64,000 bases of DNA. It comes from Chryseobacterium sp. 52 (GTDB lineage: Bacteria > Bacteroidota > Bacteroidia > Flavobacteriales > Weeksellaceae). Location of the stretch: assembly GCF_002754245.1 (NCBI RefSeq), contig NZ_PEEX01000001.1, forward strand, positions 4,878,001 to 4,942,000. Direction: 5' to 3'. A program made the position numbers and the translations under genes. Positions 56,309-63,949 of this stretch are shown one piece after another; the first letter of the stretch is position 1; each line of letters begins with the position of its first letter. The notes beneath the pieces were generated by a model. That model did no database searches. It was not told where the DNA came from and worked only from the letters and a program-made list of their open reading frames with translations.

Positions 56309-56998
56309 ATGAACGACAATGACACTAAACGACTTTCACGACTGACTGCAATATTAACACAATTGCAGACAAAACGTCTTTTGACAGCAACAAGACTTGC
56401 TGAAAAATTCAATGTGAGTGTCAGGACAATTTATCGGGACATAAGAGCTTTGGAACAAGCAGGTGTTCCAATCCTTACGGAAGACGGAAAAGGTTATTCG
56501 CTAATGGAAGGTTACAGAGTTCCGCCTGTAATGTTTACAGAAGCACAAGCAAATGCGTTAATTACCGCAGAACAATTGGTTGTCAAAAACAAAGACACTT
56601 CATTCGTTAAACATTACACCGAAGCTATTGAAAAAATAAAATCGGTCTTGAAATACAGCATCCAGGAGAAAGCTAACTTACTTTCAGAAAGAACACGCTT
56701 TGACCAAAATAACGATCAAGAAAGAAACAGCAGTAATTTATCTGACTTACAATTTGCTTTGACCAATTATCATCTTACAAAAATTGAATACACCAACGAA
56801 CAACACAAAACCACAATCCGACAGATTGAACCGTTTGCGTTATTATGCACCGAAAATTGGTTGTTGGTTGCCTATTGCCGGTTAAGAAGAGAATTTCGTT
56901 TTTTTCGTTTGGACAGAATAAAAAAATTGGAAATCCTTACCGACACATTTGAACCACACAAAATAACCTTGCAAGAATATTTTGATACCTATCATTAA
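56309..56998 (+). CDS. YafY-type WYL-domain transcriptional regulator
   Basis: A 229-residue regulator (start at MNDNDTKRLSRLTAIL). The N-terminal winged HTH is LAEKFNVSVRTIYRDIRALEQAGVPILTEDGKGYSL. The C-terminal WYL-like domain starts near residue 140 and ends in a PFALLCTENWLLVAYCRLRREFRFFRLDRI segment. WYL domains bind nucleic acid or other ligands. It heads a three-gene unit with the alpha/beta hydrolase and YdeI-like genes and probably controls it. Confidence 0.93.
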   Translation: MNDNDTKRLSRLTAILTQLQTKRLLTATRLAEKFNVSVRTIYRDIRALEQAGVPILTEDGKGYSLMEGYRVPPVMFTEAQANALITAEQLVVKNKDTSFVKHYTEAIEKIKSVLKYSIQEKANLLSERTRFDQNNDQERNSSNLSDLQFALTNYHLTKIEYTNEQHKTTIRQIEPFALLCTENWLLVAYCRLRREFRFFRLDRIKKLEILTDTFEPHKITLQEYFDTYH

Positions 56999-57078
56999 TT
57001 TATTTTTGACCCCTGACATAAGGCTGTCACTCGCCTATTATAAGTTTGCATCATTAATTAATCTTTAAAAGAATAAAA

Positions 57079-58044
57079 ATGACAAACGAAATTAATTCAA
57101 TGTTTAATTCAACCAATTTTCCCAAACCACGTCTTATTTCAGTTAACGGAGTGGAACTGGAAGTCTTTGAAGCAGGCCAACAAAATGCTGGAAAACCCAT
57201 TGTACTCTGTCACGGCTTTCCAGAACATGCATTTTCTTGGCGGTATCAGATCCCGGCTCTTGTCGCAGCGGGTTACCACGTTATTGTCCCAAATCAACGA
57301 GGTTATGGTAACTCATCCTGTCCTACCGAAGTGGCGGATTATGACATTGAACACTTGACGGGTGACCTTATTGCACTGCTCGATCATTACGGATACAAGG
57401 ATGCCATCTTTGTCGGTCATGACTGGGGTGCAAATGTCGTTTGGAGTTTGGCATTATTGCATCCTGAGCGGGTAAATAAAGTAATCAACCTGGCTTTGCC
57501 TTATCAAGAGCGTGGAGAAAAACCATGGATTGAGCTGATGGAAGCCATATTTGGAGGAGACTTCTATTTTGTTCACTTCAATAGACAGTCAGGAGTAGCA
57601 GATGCTATAATGAATGAAAACACAGCCCAATTCCTGCGTAACATATTCCGCAAAAACTTACCTCCCACACCGCCTGAGCCAGGAATGTTAATGATCAATC
57701 TTGCAACAGCAGAAAAATCACTTGGGGAGCCTTTAATGGATGATAACGAACTGTCTGTATTCATTTCTGCCTTCCAATCATCAGGGTTTACAGGAAGTAT
57801 AAATTGGTACAGAAACCTTGATAGAAATTGGCACTTATTGGCGGATGTAACCCCCATCATTCATCAGCCGACTCTTATGATATATGGTGAACAGGATACC
57901 ATTCCAAAGTCTGAAAACCTAAAAAATATCGTTCCTAATCTGGATATTGTTAGTCTGGATTGTGGTCATTGGATTCAGCAGGAAAAGCCAGAGGAAACAA
58001 CACAATCAATTTTAAAATGGCTAGAACAACAGAATGCTTCATAA
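57079..58044 (+). CDS. Alpha/beta hydrolase of the epoxide hydrolase/haloalkane dehalogenase type
   Basis: A 321-residue soluble hydrolase. The HGFPEHAFSWRYQIPAL oxyanion region, PNQRGYG, nucleophile Asp in GHDWGANVVW (about 115-124), cap domain, and C-terminal GHWIQQEKPEE with the catalytic His are all in place. An Asp nucleophile in HDWG with RGYG is the pattern of soluble epoxide hydrolases. It overlaps the next gene by 11 bases. Confidence 0.92.
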   Translation: MTNEINSMFNSTNFPKPRLISVNGVELEVFEAGQQNAGKPIVLCHGFPEHAFSWRYQIPALVAAGYHVIVPNQRGYGNSSCPTEVADYDIEHLTGDLIALLDHYGYKDAIFVGHDWGANVVWSLALLHPERVNKVINLALPYQERGEKPWIELMEAIFGGDFYFVHFNRQSGVADAIMNENTAQFLRNIFRKNLPPTPPEPGMLMINLATAEKSLGEPLMDDNELSVFISAFQSSGFTGSINWYRNLDRNWHLLADVTPIIHQPTLMIYGEQDTIPKSENLKNIVPNLDIVSLDCGHWIQQEKPEETTQSILKWLEQQNAS

Positions 58045-58615
58045 GGAAATAGAAACATATTACCCTCAAAACCAAACAGATTGGAGACAATGGTTAGAAA
58101 AAAACCATCAGTCCAAGCAATCTGTTTGGCTTGTTTATTACACAAAAAAGTCTAATCTTCCTTCAATAACTTGGAGTGAAGCCGTTGATGAAGCTCTTTG
58201 CTTTGGTTGGATTGACAGTACAAAAAAAACGATTGACGATTTTTCGTTTATGCAGTTATTTAGCAAACGTAAACCTAAAAGCATCTGGTCAAAAATCAAC
58301 AAAGAAAAGATTCAGCAACTTGCTGGCAGTGGGAAAATCACAAAAGCAGGTTACGAAAGTGTAGAAACAGCAAAACAAAACGGGTCGTGGACAATTTTTG
58401 ATGAAGTTGAAGAACTGATAATTCCAAAAGACTTAGAAATAGCGTTTGAAAAACATCACGGTTCAAAGGACTATTTTCTACGTTTGAGTAAATCGTCAAG
58501 AAAAATAATACTAGGCTGGATTCTTCTTGCCAAACGCCAAGAAACTCGACAAAAACGTATTGACGAAGTTGTAGAAAGTGCAGAACAAAATCTTAAACCG
58601 AAACATTTGCGGTAG
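58034..58615 (+). CDS. YdeI/OmpD-associated family protein
   Basis: A 193-residue protein with the family opening (WLEKNHQSKQSVWLVYYTKKS), the ALCFGWIDSTKKTID core, FSKRKPKSIWSKINKEK and a C-terminal ETRQKRIDEVVES helix. Members are linked to bacteriocin or stress protection in a few bacteria, but the biochemistry is unclear. Last gene of the WYL unit; the inverse core begins 11 bases after its stop. Confidence 0.92.
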   Translation: MLHKEIETYYPQNQTDWRQWLEKNHQSKQSVWLVYYTKKSNLPSITWSEAVDEALCFGWIDSTKKTIDDFSFMQLFSKRKPKSIWSKINKEKIQQLAGSGKITKAGYESVETAKQNGSWTIFDEVEELIIPKDLEIAFEKHHGSKDYFLRLSKSSRKIILGWILLAKRQETRQKRIDEVVESAEQNLKPKHLR

Positions 58616-58626
58616 GAAAGACACAT

Positions 58627-58635
58627 ACGGCTAAC
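58627..58635 (+). repeat. Inverse core ACGGCTAAC and left half-site closing unit E5
   Basis: Pairs with GTTAACCGT (56264) at eight of nine positions. The following AGGCTTG...TGGGGG pairs with CCCCCCA...CAAGCCCT at 58827-58848, flanking palindrome P4. Confidence 0.78.
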
Positions 58636-58712
58636 AGAGGCTTGTCATAATGGGGGCTGACGTGCAAACCTGAACATTTGTGCTTTTTATTTACATAAAA
58701 GGGCTCCTAATG

Positions 58713-58824
58713 TCCTCGCTACCGCACGATTGTATCGTGTCGCTTTGGCTTTTAGATGATATTTATTCAAATGTTTAATTTATAATATGTAAACCACACG
58801 AAAGGATTTGGGTGGTAGCAGGGA
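58713..58824. repeat. 100-bp palindromic element P4
   Basis: CCTCGCTACCGCACGATTG ... GGATTTGGGTGGTAGCAGGG. It lies in the loop between the two half-sites of unit E5. Confidence 0.92.
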
Positions 58825-58872
58825 CTCCCCCCACTCCAGCAAGCCCTAAATCATTAATGACAATACTCACAA

Positions 58873-58937
58873 ACAATGAAACCAAGAGCGCTGAACCTGC
58901 TATGCCAACGGGAACCGGAATACCGGGAATGGTGTAA
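58873..58937 (+). pseudogene. groEL 3' remnant 6 (about 65 bases, decayed)
   Basis: AAGAGCGCTGAACCTGCTAT is intact. The Gly/Met tail has several changes (for example ACGGGAACCGGAATACC), and the stop is TAA with a type C flank. Confidence 0.9.
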
Positions 58938-58965
58938 CAGCGTCTCGCTAAGACAATTGATATAT

Positions 58966-58998
58966 AAACCGCTCTGTTTTACAGGGCGGTTTTTTTGT
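58966..58998 (+). terminator. groEL-type terminator copy 10 (type C)
   Basis: AACCGCTCTGTTTTACAGGGCGGTTTTTTT. Confidence 0.93.
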
Positions 58999-59150
58999 TC
59001 AGAATAATAATAAAACAGCGAACCACGAAAAGCTACCGGAGGTTGAGTTCAACATCTATTTCATGCAATTACAAATTTTGCATTGAATTCATCTTTACGT
59101 TTCGCAAGAAGCTTTATCTTTAACAAAAAATAAACTAATAACCTAAAATA

Positions 59151-59969
59151 ATGACTTTCATTAAAACAATTTCTACATTTTTACTTACCCTTTTATCAGT
59201 AACCACAACTTTTGGACAAGTGTCTAAACCTAAAACCAAAATCTTATTAATCGGGACCATTCACTTCGAAACCCCTCACTTAGACAAGTATGAATTAAAG
59301 ACTGACGATTTTTTAGCTCCGAAAAGACAGCAGGAACTGGAAGAACTGACCGAAGTTTTAAAACGGACAAATGCTGATAAAGTAATGATAGAGAAACCGT
59401 TGAATCAACAAAAGCAAATTGACAGTCTGTATAATGCATATTCCCAAAACAAGCATACATTAACCGTTTCTGAACGGGAGCAAATTGGTTTTAGATTAGC
59501 TAAAAAACTAAATTTAAAACACATCAATTCTGTCGATGTGTTTTATGGAATGAAACATGACAGTTTGGTTTCTGTCACGGCTAAAGAAAAAAATCAGTTA
59601 TATATATTAAATGAATTAGGGACTACTGCGAATAATTTTATGCGTGAAATAGATCGTGTCACAAAACAAAATTCAATCACCGGAATACTAAAATACATCA
59701 ACACAAAAGAAATTTTGCAGAAAAATTTATCATTGTACTTAAAATATTATGCAAAAATAGGTGCTGGAGACAATTATATTGGTGCGGAATCCGTTTCTGA
59801 TTGGTATTTAAGGAATTTAGCCGTTTACGCTAATATCATTACTCAAGTCAATACCAATGATAAATACGTTATCCTCCTATTTGGACAGGGGCATATTCCT
59901 ATCTTAAAACACCTGCTGCAAAATAATGACGACTTTGAAGTGGTTGAAGTAAATAGCGTACTAAAATAA
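59151..59969 (+). CDS. DUF5694-like secreted protein (TraB-like)
   Basis: A 272-residue protein with a signal peptide (to TTFGQ). The segments KTKILLIGTIHFETPHLDKY, FLAPKRQQELEELTEVL and a C-terminal FGQGHIPILKHLLQ match the DUF5694 family, which shares the GTxH...GxGH layout of TraB/TIKI-type proteases. Enzymatic activity is not proven for the family. It is 40 bases upstream of the membrane protein gene at 60010, likely one operon. Confidence 0.85.
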   Translation: MTFIKTISTFLLTLLSVTTTFGQVSKPKTKILLIGTIHFETPHLDKYELKTDDFLAPKRQQELEELTEVLKRTNADKVMIEKPLNQQKQIDSLYNAYSQNKHTLTVSEREQIGFRLAKKLNLKHINSVDVFYGMKHDSLVSVTAKEKNQLYILNELGTTANNFMREIDRVTKQNSITGILKYINTKEILQKNLSLYLKYYAKIGAGDNYIGAESVSDWYLRNLAVYANIITQVNTNDKYVILLFGQGHIPILKHLLQNNDDFEVVEVNSVLK

Positions 59970-60009
59970 TTAACCCAAACAATTAGAATTAGAACTACAA
60001 AACTAAAAC

Positions 60010-60717
60010 ATGCAAGACGAAATTATAAAACACTCAAAAAAAATACATTCTGCTATGAACAATAAAAACCATTCTTTTAAAGAAAAAGTAAAGGAAATAC
60101 TTATTGAAATTCTCATTATTGTTTTTGCAGTTACCCTTTCCATTTGGCTTCACAGTTGGAGTGAAGAAAGACATCAACAGAAAGATGCACAAACATTTTT
60201 ACTTGGGTTGAAAGAAGATTTACAAAAAGACATTTCAAACCTGGAAGACACAAAAGAAACATTGCATAAAACACAACAGCAAATATCATTTGCTTTACAT
60301 CTTACCCCACAAAAAATAGACAGTATTCAAGCGAATCATCAACAGATTAATTCAGGTACAAATTTCATTAATACATTAGTAAATAATGGACGATATGAAG
60401 GCTTTAAATCCAGTGGAAAAATAAATACCATAGAAAATCAAAATGTAAGAAATAAAATTTTGACTTATTATCAGCAAACTATTCCAGAGATATCGTTTGT
60501 TGAAAAGTCATACGAAAGACTCACTTCAAAATACGTAGATGTATTAATTGATGGAAAAGAAGATGAAGATATCAATACAACGATACTAAGAAAGAAGACA
60601 AAGATTATCTTATCAGGTATTGATAATTTCACCAAAGACACCCAGGAATCTTATGAAAAGGCGATTAAGGAAGCAAGAGAAATTATAAAAGAAATTGACA
60701 AGGAAGAGCATAAATAA
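60010..60717 (+). CDS. DUF6090-like membrane-anchored protein
   Basis: A 235-residue protein: a polar N-terminus, one membrane helix (IEILIIVFAVTLSIWLHSW, about 35-53) and a long helical domain rich in Lys and Glu. A HSWSEERHQQKDAQTFLLGLKEDL block after the helix is typical of DUF6090 proteins in Bacteroidota. It is possibly co-expressed with the DUF5694 gene. Confidence 0.75.
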   Translation: MQDEIIKHSKKIHSAMNNKNHSFKEKVKEILIEILIIVFAVTLSIWLHSWSEERHQQKDAQTFLLGLKEDLQKDISNLEDTKETLHKTQQQISFALHLTPQKIDSIQANHQQINSGTNFINTLVNNGRYEGFKSSGKINTIENQNVRNKILTYYQQTIPEISFVEKSYERLTSKYVDVLIDGKEDEDINTTILRKKTKIILSGIDNFTKDTQESYEKAIKEAREIIKEIDKEEHK

Positions 60718-60724
60718 AAAAGAG

Positions 60725-60858
60725 AAAGTAACAAGAGTTGCCTTGAAAATGCAGCTTCTGTTTCTGAAATGCTTCTTACTACTGAATGTGTAATCACTGA
60801 AATTAAGAACGCTGAACCTGCTATTCCAATTGAAGGTGGAATGCCGGGAATGATGTAA
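60725..60858 (+). pseudogene. groEL 3' remnant 7 (about 134 bases, frameshifted)
   Basis: It starts AAGTAACAAGAGTTGCC and has lost one base just after this (a frameshift). It ends TAA with type C flank GCGTGTCGCTGAGAC. Several substitutions are present (AIPIEGG in place of AMPMGGG). Confidence 0.93.
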
Positions 60859-60886
60859 GCGTGTCGCTGAGACAATTTAATATACT

Positions 60887-60916
60887 AACCGCTCTGTTTT
60901 TATAGGGCGGTTTTTT
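60887..60916 (+). terminator. groEL-type terminator copy 11 (type C)
   Basis: AACCGCTCTGTTTTTATAGGGCGGTTTTTT. Confidence 0.93.
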
Positions 60917-60939
60917 AAAATTACAGTTTTTCTCAAGAA

Positions 60940-61058
60940 AATAGTATATTCATATTTTAATTTATTGATTTACAAATAGATAAAAACAACCAAAACAGCA
61001 TTAGCGCAATTATATATATTTTATATTGGCGCAATGCGTAAATTCGGGTGTTAGTGAG
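60940..61058 (+). repeat. 5' leader element E6 with unit core GTTAGTGAG
   Basis: This is the longest copy; it is similar to 42900-43029 from just after the terminator down to the core. GCGCAATTATATATATTTTA and GCAATGCGTAAATTCGGG are identical to E2. Confidence 0.9.
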
Positions 61059-61104
61059 CAGCTTTGAACGACACCACATATAAAACGAAATAACAAATAG
61101 ACAA

Positions 61105-62010
61105 ATGACATTTCTAAATATAATCGACTTTATAACTAACGAAAAAATTATTCCTGTAATAATAAGTACAGTTACGACGATAATTGTTTTTTTCTTGACT
61201 CTACTTACCAAAAATTATGTTGACACCAAAATTCTTCGTTCAAAACTCGACACAGAACACAAATTTGATCAACGTAAAAAAATAAAAGAAGTTTTAGCAA
61301 AAAACAAAGTTCATTTATTAACTGCTTGTGAGGATTTTAATCACAGAATGTGGAATTTTTCGAACAAACACAACGAAGGTTGGTTGAATATTGACGGAGA
61401 CTATTTAAACAAGCATTACTATTTTCATTCTTTTGTGTATAGACATCTTGCAATTTTCGCTTGGACAAAAAAAATTCAAAAAGAAATGATTTTTCTTGAC
61501 ACAACAATTGCTGGAAAAGAAGATTTAGAATTTGTCAAATTTCTAAATGTATTTTCAAGAATGTTTTGCGACCTAACATTTTTAGAAGGACTTAAAGCAG
61601 ACGGAAATAAAACAGACGACCATTTTTTCAGAAATGAATTTGATTTATTCGCAGATGAATTAATCACGACAACAAGTGTCAAGTCCTTTGCAGAATATGA
61701 TGCAGAATTAAGAACAATTGGACAAAAAACTATTAGACTGTATAAATTTTTTGATGGTCTATCACCAAATGAAAACAGAAAACGTTGGGATAGACTTCAT
61801 TTTTTCCATTTAACAGTTTTAATGTTTCTTAATAATTACGGATATGACTTTCAAATCACAAATGATGAAAAATTAAGACAAGTTCTAACTAATCCAAAGA
61901 AATCAGAATTTTTAGACAATTACTTTAACTTTCTTAACGAATACCATTTGACAGACAATAAACAAATTAAAAACTTAAAAAAAATAGCGAACAAATTGCC
62001 AAAAAATTAA
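61105..62010 (+). CDS. Membrane-anchored protein of unknown function, cassette cargo
   Basis: A 301-residue protein with one N-terminal membrane helix (about 14-33) and a cytosolic helical domain rich in aromatic residues. No known motif. It is AT-rich. The inverse core CCGCTAAC begins seven bases after its stop. Confidence 0.7.
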   Translation: MTFLNIIDFITNEKIIPVIISTVTTIIVFFLTLLTKNYVDTKILRSKLDTEHKFDQRKKIKEVLAKNKVHLLTACEDFNHRMWNFSNKHNEGWLNIDGDYLNKHYYFHSFVYRHLAIFAWTKKIQKEMIFLDTTIAGKEDLEFVKFLNVFSRMFCDLTFLEGLKADGNKTDDHFFRNEFDLFADELITTTSVKSFAEYDAELRTIGQKTIRLYKFFDGLSPNENRKRWDRLHFFHLTVLMFLNNYGYDFQITNDEKLRQVLTNPKKSEFLDNYFNFLNEYHLTDNKQIKNLKKIANKLPKN

Positions 62011-62016
62011 GCCGAA

Positions 62017-62024
62017 CCGCTAAC
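62017..62024 (+). repeat. Inverse core CCGCTAAC and left half-site closing unit E6
   Basis: Pairs with GTTAGTGA (61050) at six of eight positions. It continues AAGGGTTTTGCAATAGTGGGG, a sequence whose complement precedes the core at 43994. Confidence 0.65.
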
Positions 62025-62117
62025 AAGGGTTTTGCAATAGTGGGGCGAAACTGCAAAATTCAACAGTAGTTCTTTTATTCAACTTTTGCACAAAACTGAA
62101 GATTTGTACTTCGATTG

Positions 62118-62219
62118 CCCTCGCTACCGCACGATTGTATCGTGTGGCTTTGGCTTTTAGATTATATTATTATGTTTTACTACTAAAACCACACGAAAGG
62201 ATTCGTGCGGTAGCGGGGT
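62118..62219. repeat. 100-bp palindromic element P5
   Basis: CCCTCGCTACCGCACGA ... TCGTGCGGTAGCGGGG is an almost perfect outer stem. Confidence 0.93.
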
Positions 62220-62312
62220 TTGATAAGAAACATGGTTGCCCTCGTTAGCACAAACATCTTGCCCGTGCTCAATTAATTCAAAACGAATCATTAAATTAAT
62301 TTCAAATACTAC

Positions 62313-62344
62313 AAAACCGCTCTGTTTTTCAGGGTGGTTTTTTA
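62313..62344 (+). terminator. groEL-type terminator copy 12 (no coding remnant)
   Basis: AAAACCGCTCTGTTTTTCAGGGTGGTTTTTT. Confidence 0.9.
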
Positions 62345-62470
62345 TATCAAAGAGGTGCAGAATATAAATTACACAAAAGGGTAATTGACTAATAAACTGA
62401 GATAAAATAGCTTTGATTATTATTAAAACAGTTCAACAATATTCATGTGGTACAAGATGATAAGAATCAA

Positions 62471-62510
62471 ATCCGCAATGCGTATACCTCTATAATTATT
62501 TGTTAATCTA
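62471..62510 (+). repeat. 5' leader element E7 (degenerate)
   Basis: CCGCAATGCGTATACC is kept, the rest has drifted, and GTTAATCTA follows at 62502. No closing core was found after the protease gene. Confidence 0.5.
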
Positions 62511-62524
62511 AAAAAATATAAATT

Positions 62525-63808
62525 ATGTGTAAAAAATGTTTCTGTTCTATCGTTCCTCCCAATGTTTTAAGTGGTTTATCAAAGAGCGGGAGTGAGGCTT
62601 CAAAATTAGCTTTAGCTGATTTGGCAAGCCTAAAACAAAAAAGAGAAGCAACTTTGGCCTCACTTACAAAGAAAGAAATTACCAAAGGCAATGCGAACCG
62701 ATATGTCTACGATTCTCAAAACAGTTGGGAATTAAGAAAAAAATTAGTCAGACAAGAAAACGGAAATCAGGACCAGGACAATGATGTGAATATTGTATAT
62801 GATATCTCCGGCTTTATGAAAAATTATTTAATGGATACCTTTAACTACGATTCATTAGATGACAACGGAATGGATTTGATTTTTAATGTGCATTACAGAA
62901 CAGACTATAATAATGCTTTTTGGGATGGAGATGAAATGGCATTCGGAGATGGTGACGGAAAAAATTTTATCGGCTTTGTGGGTTCTATAGATGTAATCGC
63001 TCATGAGCTCATGCATGGTATCACTCAGTTCACTGCAAATTTACAATACTATGGCCAATCAGGTGCGCTGAATGAACATTTCTCTGATGTTTTCGGTACA
63101 ATAATAAAGCAAAGACTTTTAAAACAAACTCCCACAGAAGGCGACTGGCTAATTGGAAATGACATCATTGGGCCTGATTTCCCTGGTCAGGCATTAAGAT
63201 CGATGAAAGATCCTGGTACCGCAAATGATTACGATGATCAGCCTGACCATATGGATAACTATTACAGCGGAAACGAGGATAATCAAGGGGTTCATGCTAA
63301 TTCCGGGATTCCAAACAAAGCATTCTATTTAGCGACCATGCAACTTGGGCTTGAGGTCACAGAACAGGTTTGGTTCCAAACGCTTAAAAAATTATGGGCT
63401 ACTGCTAATTTTAATGATATGCTGGAAAAAGTTTTAGAGGTAACATCTGAAATGATTCATAACAATCAAATACCAGAGAATTCATTAACAATCATTGAAG
63501 AAGCATTTTCGAATGTTGGTTTAAAAGCTGACAAGTTAAGCCTCAATTATCAGATTGAAATCTCAGGGGGCATACTTCCAGTGAACGAGATTCTAAAAGG
63601 AAAAATCGAAGATCATGAACTTATCAAATACATAGAGCAAAATAAGATTACCGATCTCAACAATAATTCAATGAGGGATGGTCAGGCATATAAATTTAAT
63701 TTGAAAACTAATAAACTAAAAAGACAGTTTACAGTAGACGAATCAAATCTTAATGATCATCTTAAAAAAATCATAGATATTGCACAAAAAAGCAAGGCAT
63801 TAAAGTAA
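62525..63808 (+). CDS. M4 metalloprotease of the protealysin group with a C-terminal inhibitor-like domain
   Basis: A 427-residue thermolysin-family protease. The short propeptide contains the PP-type precursor motif (CSIVPPNVL, about 7-15) typical of protealysins, and no classical signal peptide is present. The zinc site is HELMHG (His160, Glu161, His164), with the third ligand Glu in GALNEHFSD (about 184) and the second catalytic His in GVHANSGIPNKAFYL (about 262). The last 90 residues (YQIEISGGILPV ... FTVDESNL) go beyond the usual length and resemble the protealysin inhibitor emfourin, which is normally a separate gene. If right, this is a protease fused to its own inhibitor. Confidence 0.88.
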   Translation: MCKKCFCSIVPPNVLSGLSKSGSEASKLALADLASLKQKREATLASLTKKEITKGNANRYVYDSQNSWELRKKLVRQENGNQDQDNDVNIVYDISGFMKNYLMDTFNYDSLDDNGMDLIFNVHYRTDYNNAFWDGDEMAFGDGDGKNFIGFVGSIDVIAHELMHGITQFTANLQYYGQSGALNEHFSDVFGTIIKQRLLKQTPTEGDWLIGNDIIGPDFPGQALRSMKDPGTANDYDDQPDHMDNYYSGNEDNQGVHANSGIPNKAFYLATMQLGLEVTEQVWFQTLKKLWATANFNDMLEKVLEVTSEMIHNNQIPENSLTIIEEAFSNVGLKADKLSLNYQIEISGGILPVNEILKGKIEDHELIKYIEQNKITDLNNNSMRDGQAYKFNLKTNKLKRQFTVDESNLNDHLKKIIDIAQKSKALK

Positions 63809-63861
63809 AACCCGATTATCAGCAAATAAAAAGAGCTTTTGTTCCGGTAATGCTGTACGCA

Positions 63862-63899
63862 GAACCCCCTATGCCGTTGTGAGATGGAATGATATAATG
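63862..63899 (+). pseudogene. groEL 3' remnant 8 (highly decayed)
   Basis: GAACCCCCTATGCCGTTGTG and then GATGGAATGATATAATGG can be aligned with the parent GAACCTGCTATGCCAATGGGAGG... end. It precedes a groEL-like terminator, which supports the assignment. Confidence 0.7.
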
Positions 63900-63920
63900 G
63901 TACAATGTGATAATATATTA

Positions 63921-63949
63921 AAACCGCCCTGAAAAACAGGACGGTTTTA
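63921..63949 (+). terminator. groEL-type terminator copy 13
   Basis: AAACCGCCCTGAAAAACAGGACGGTTTTAA, the last in the window. Confidence 0.9.
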
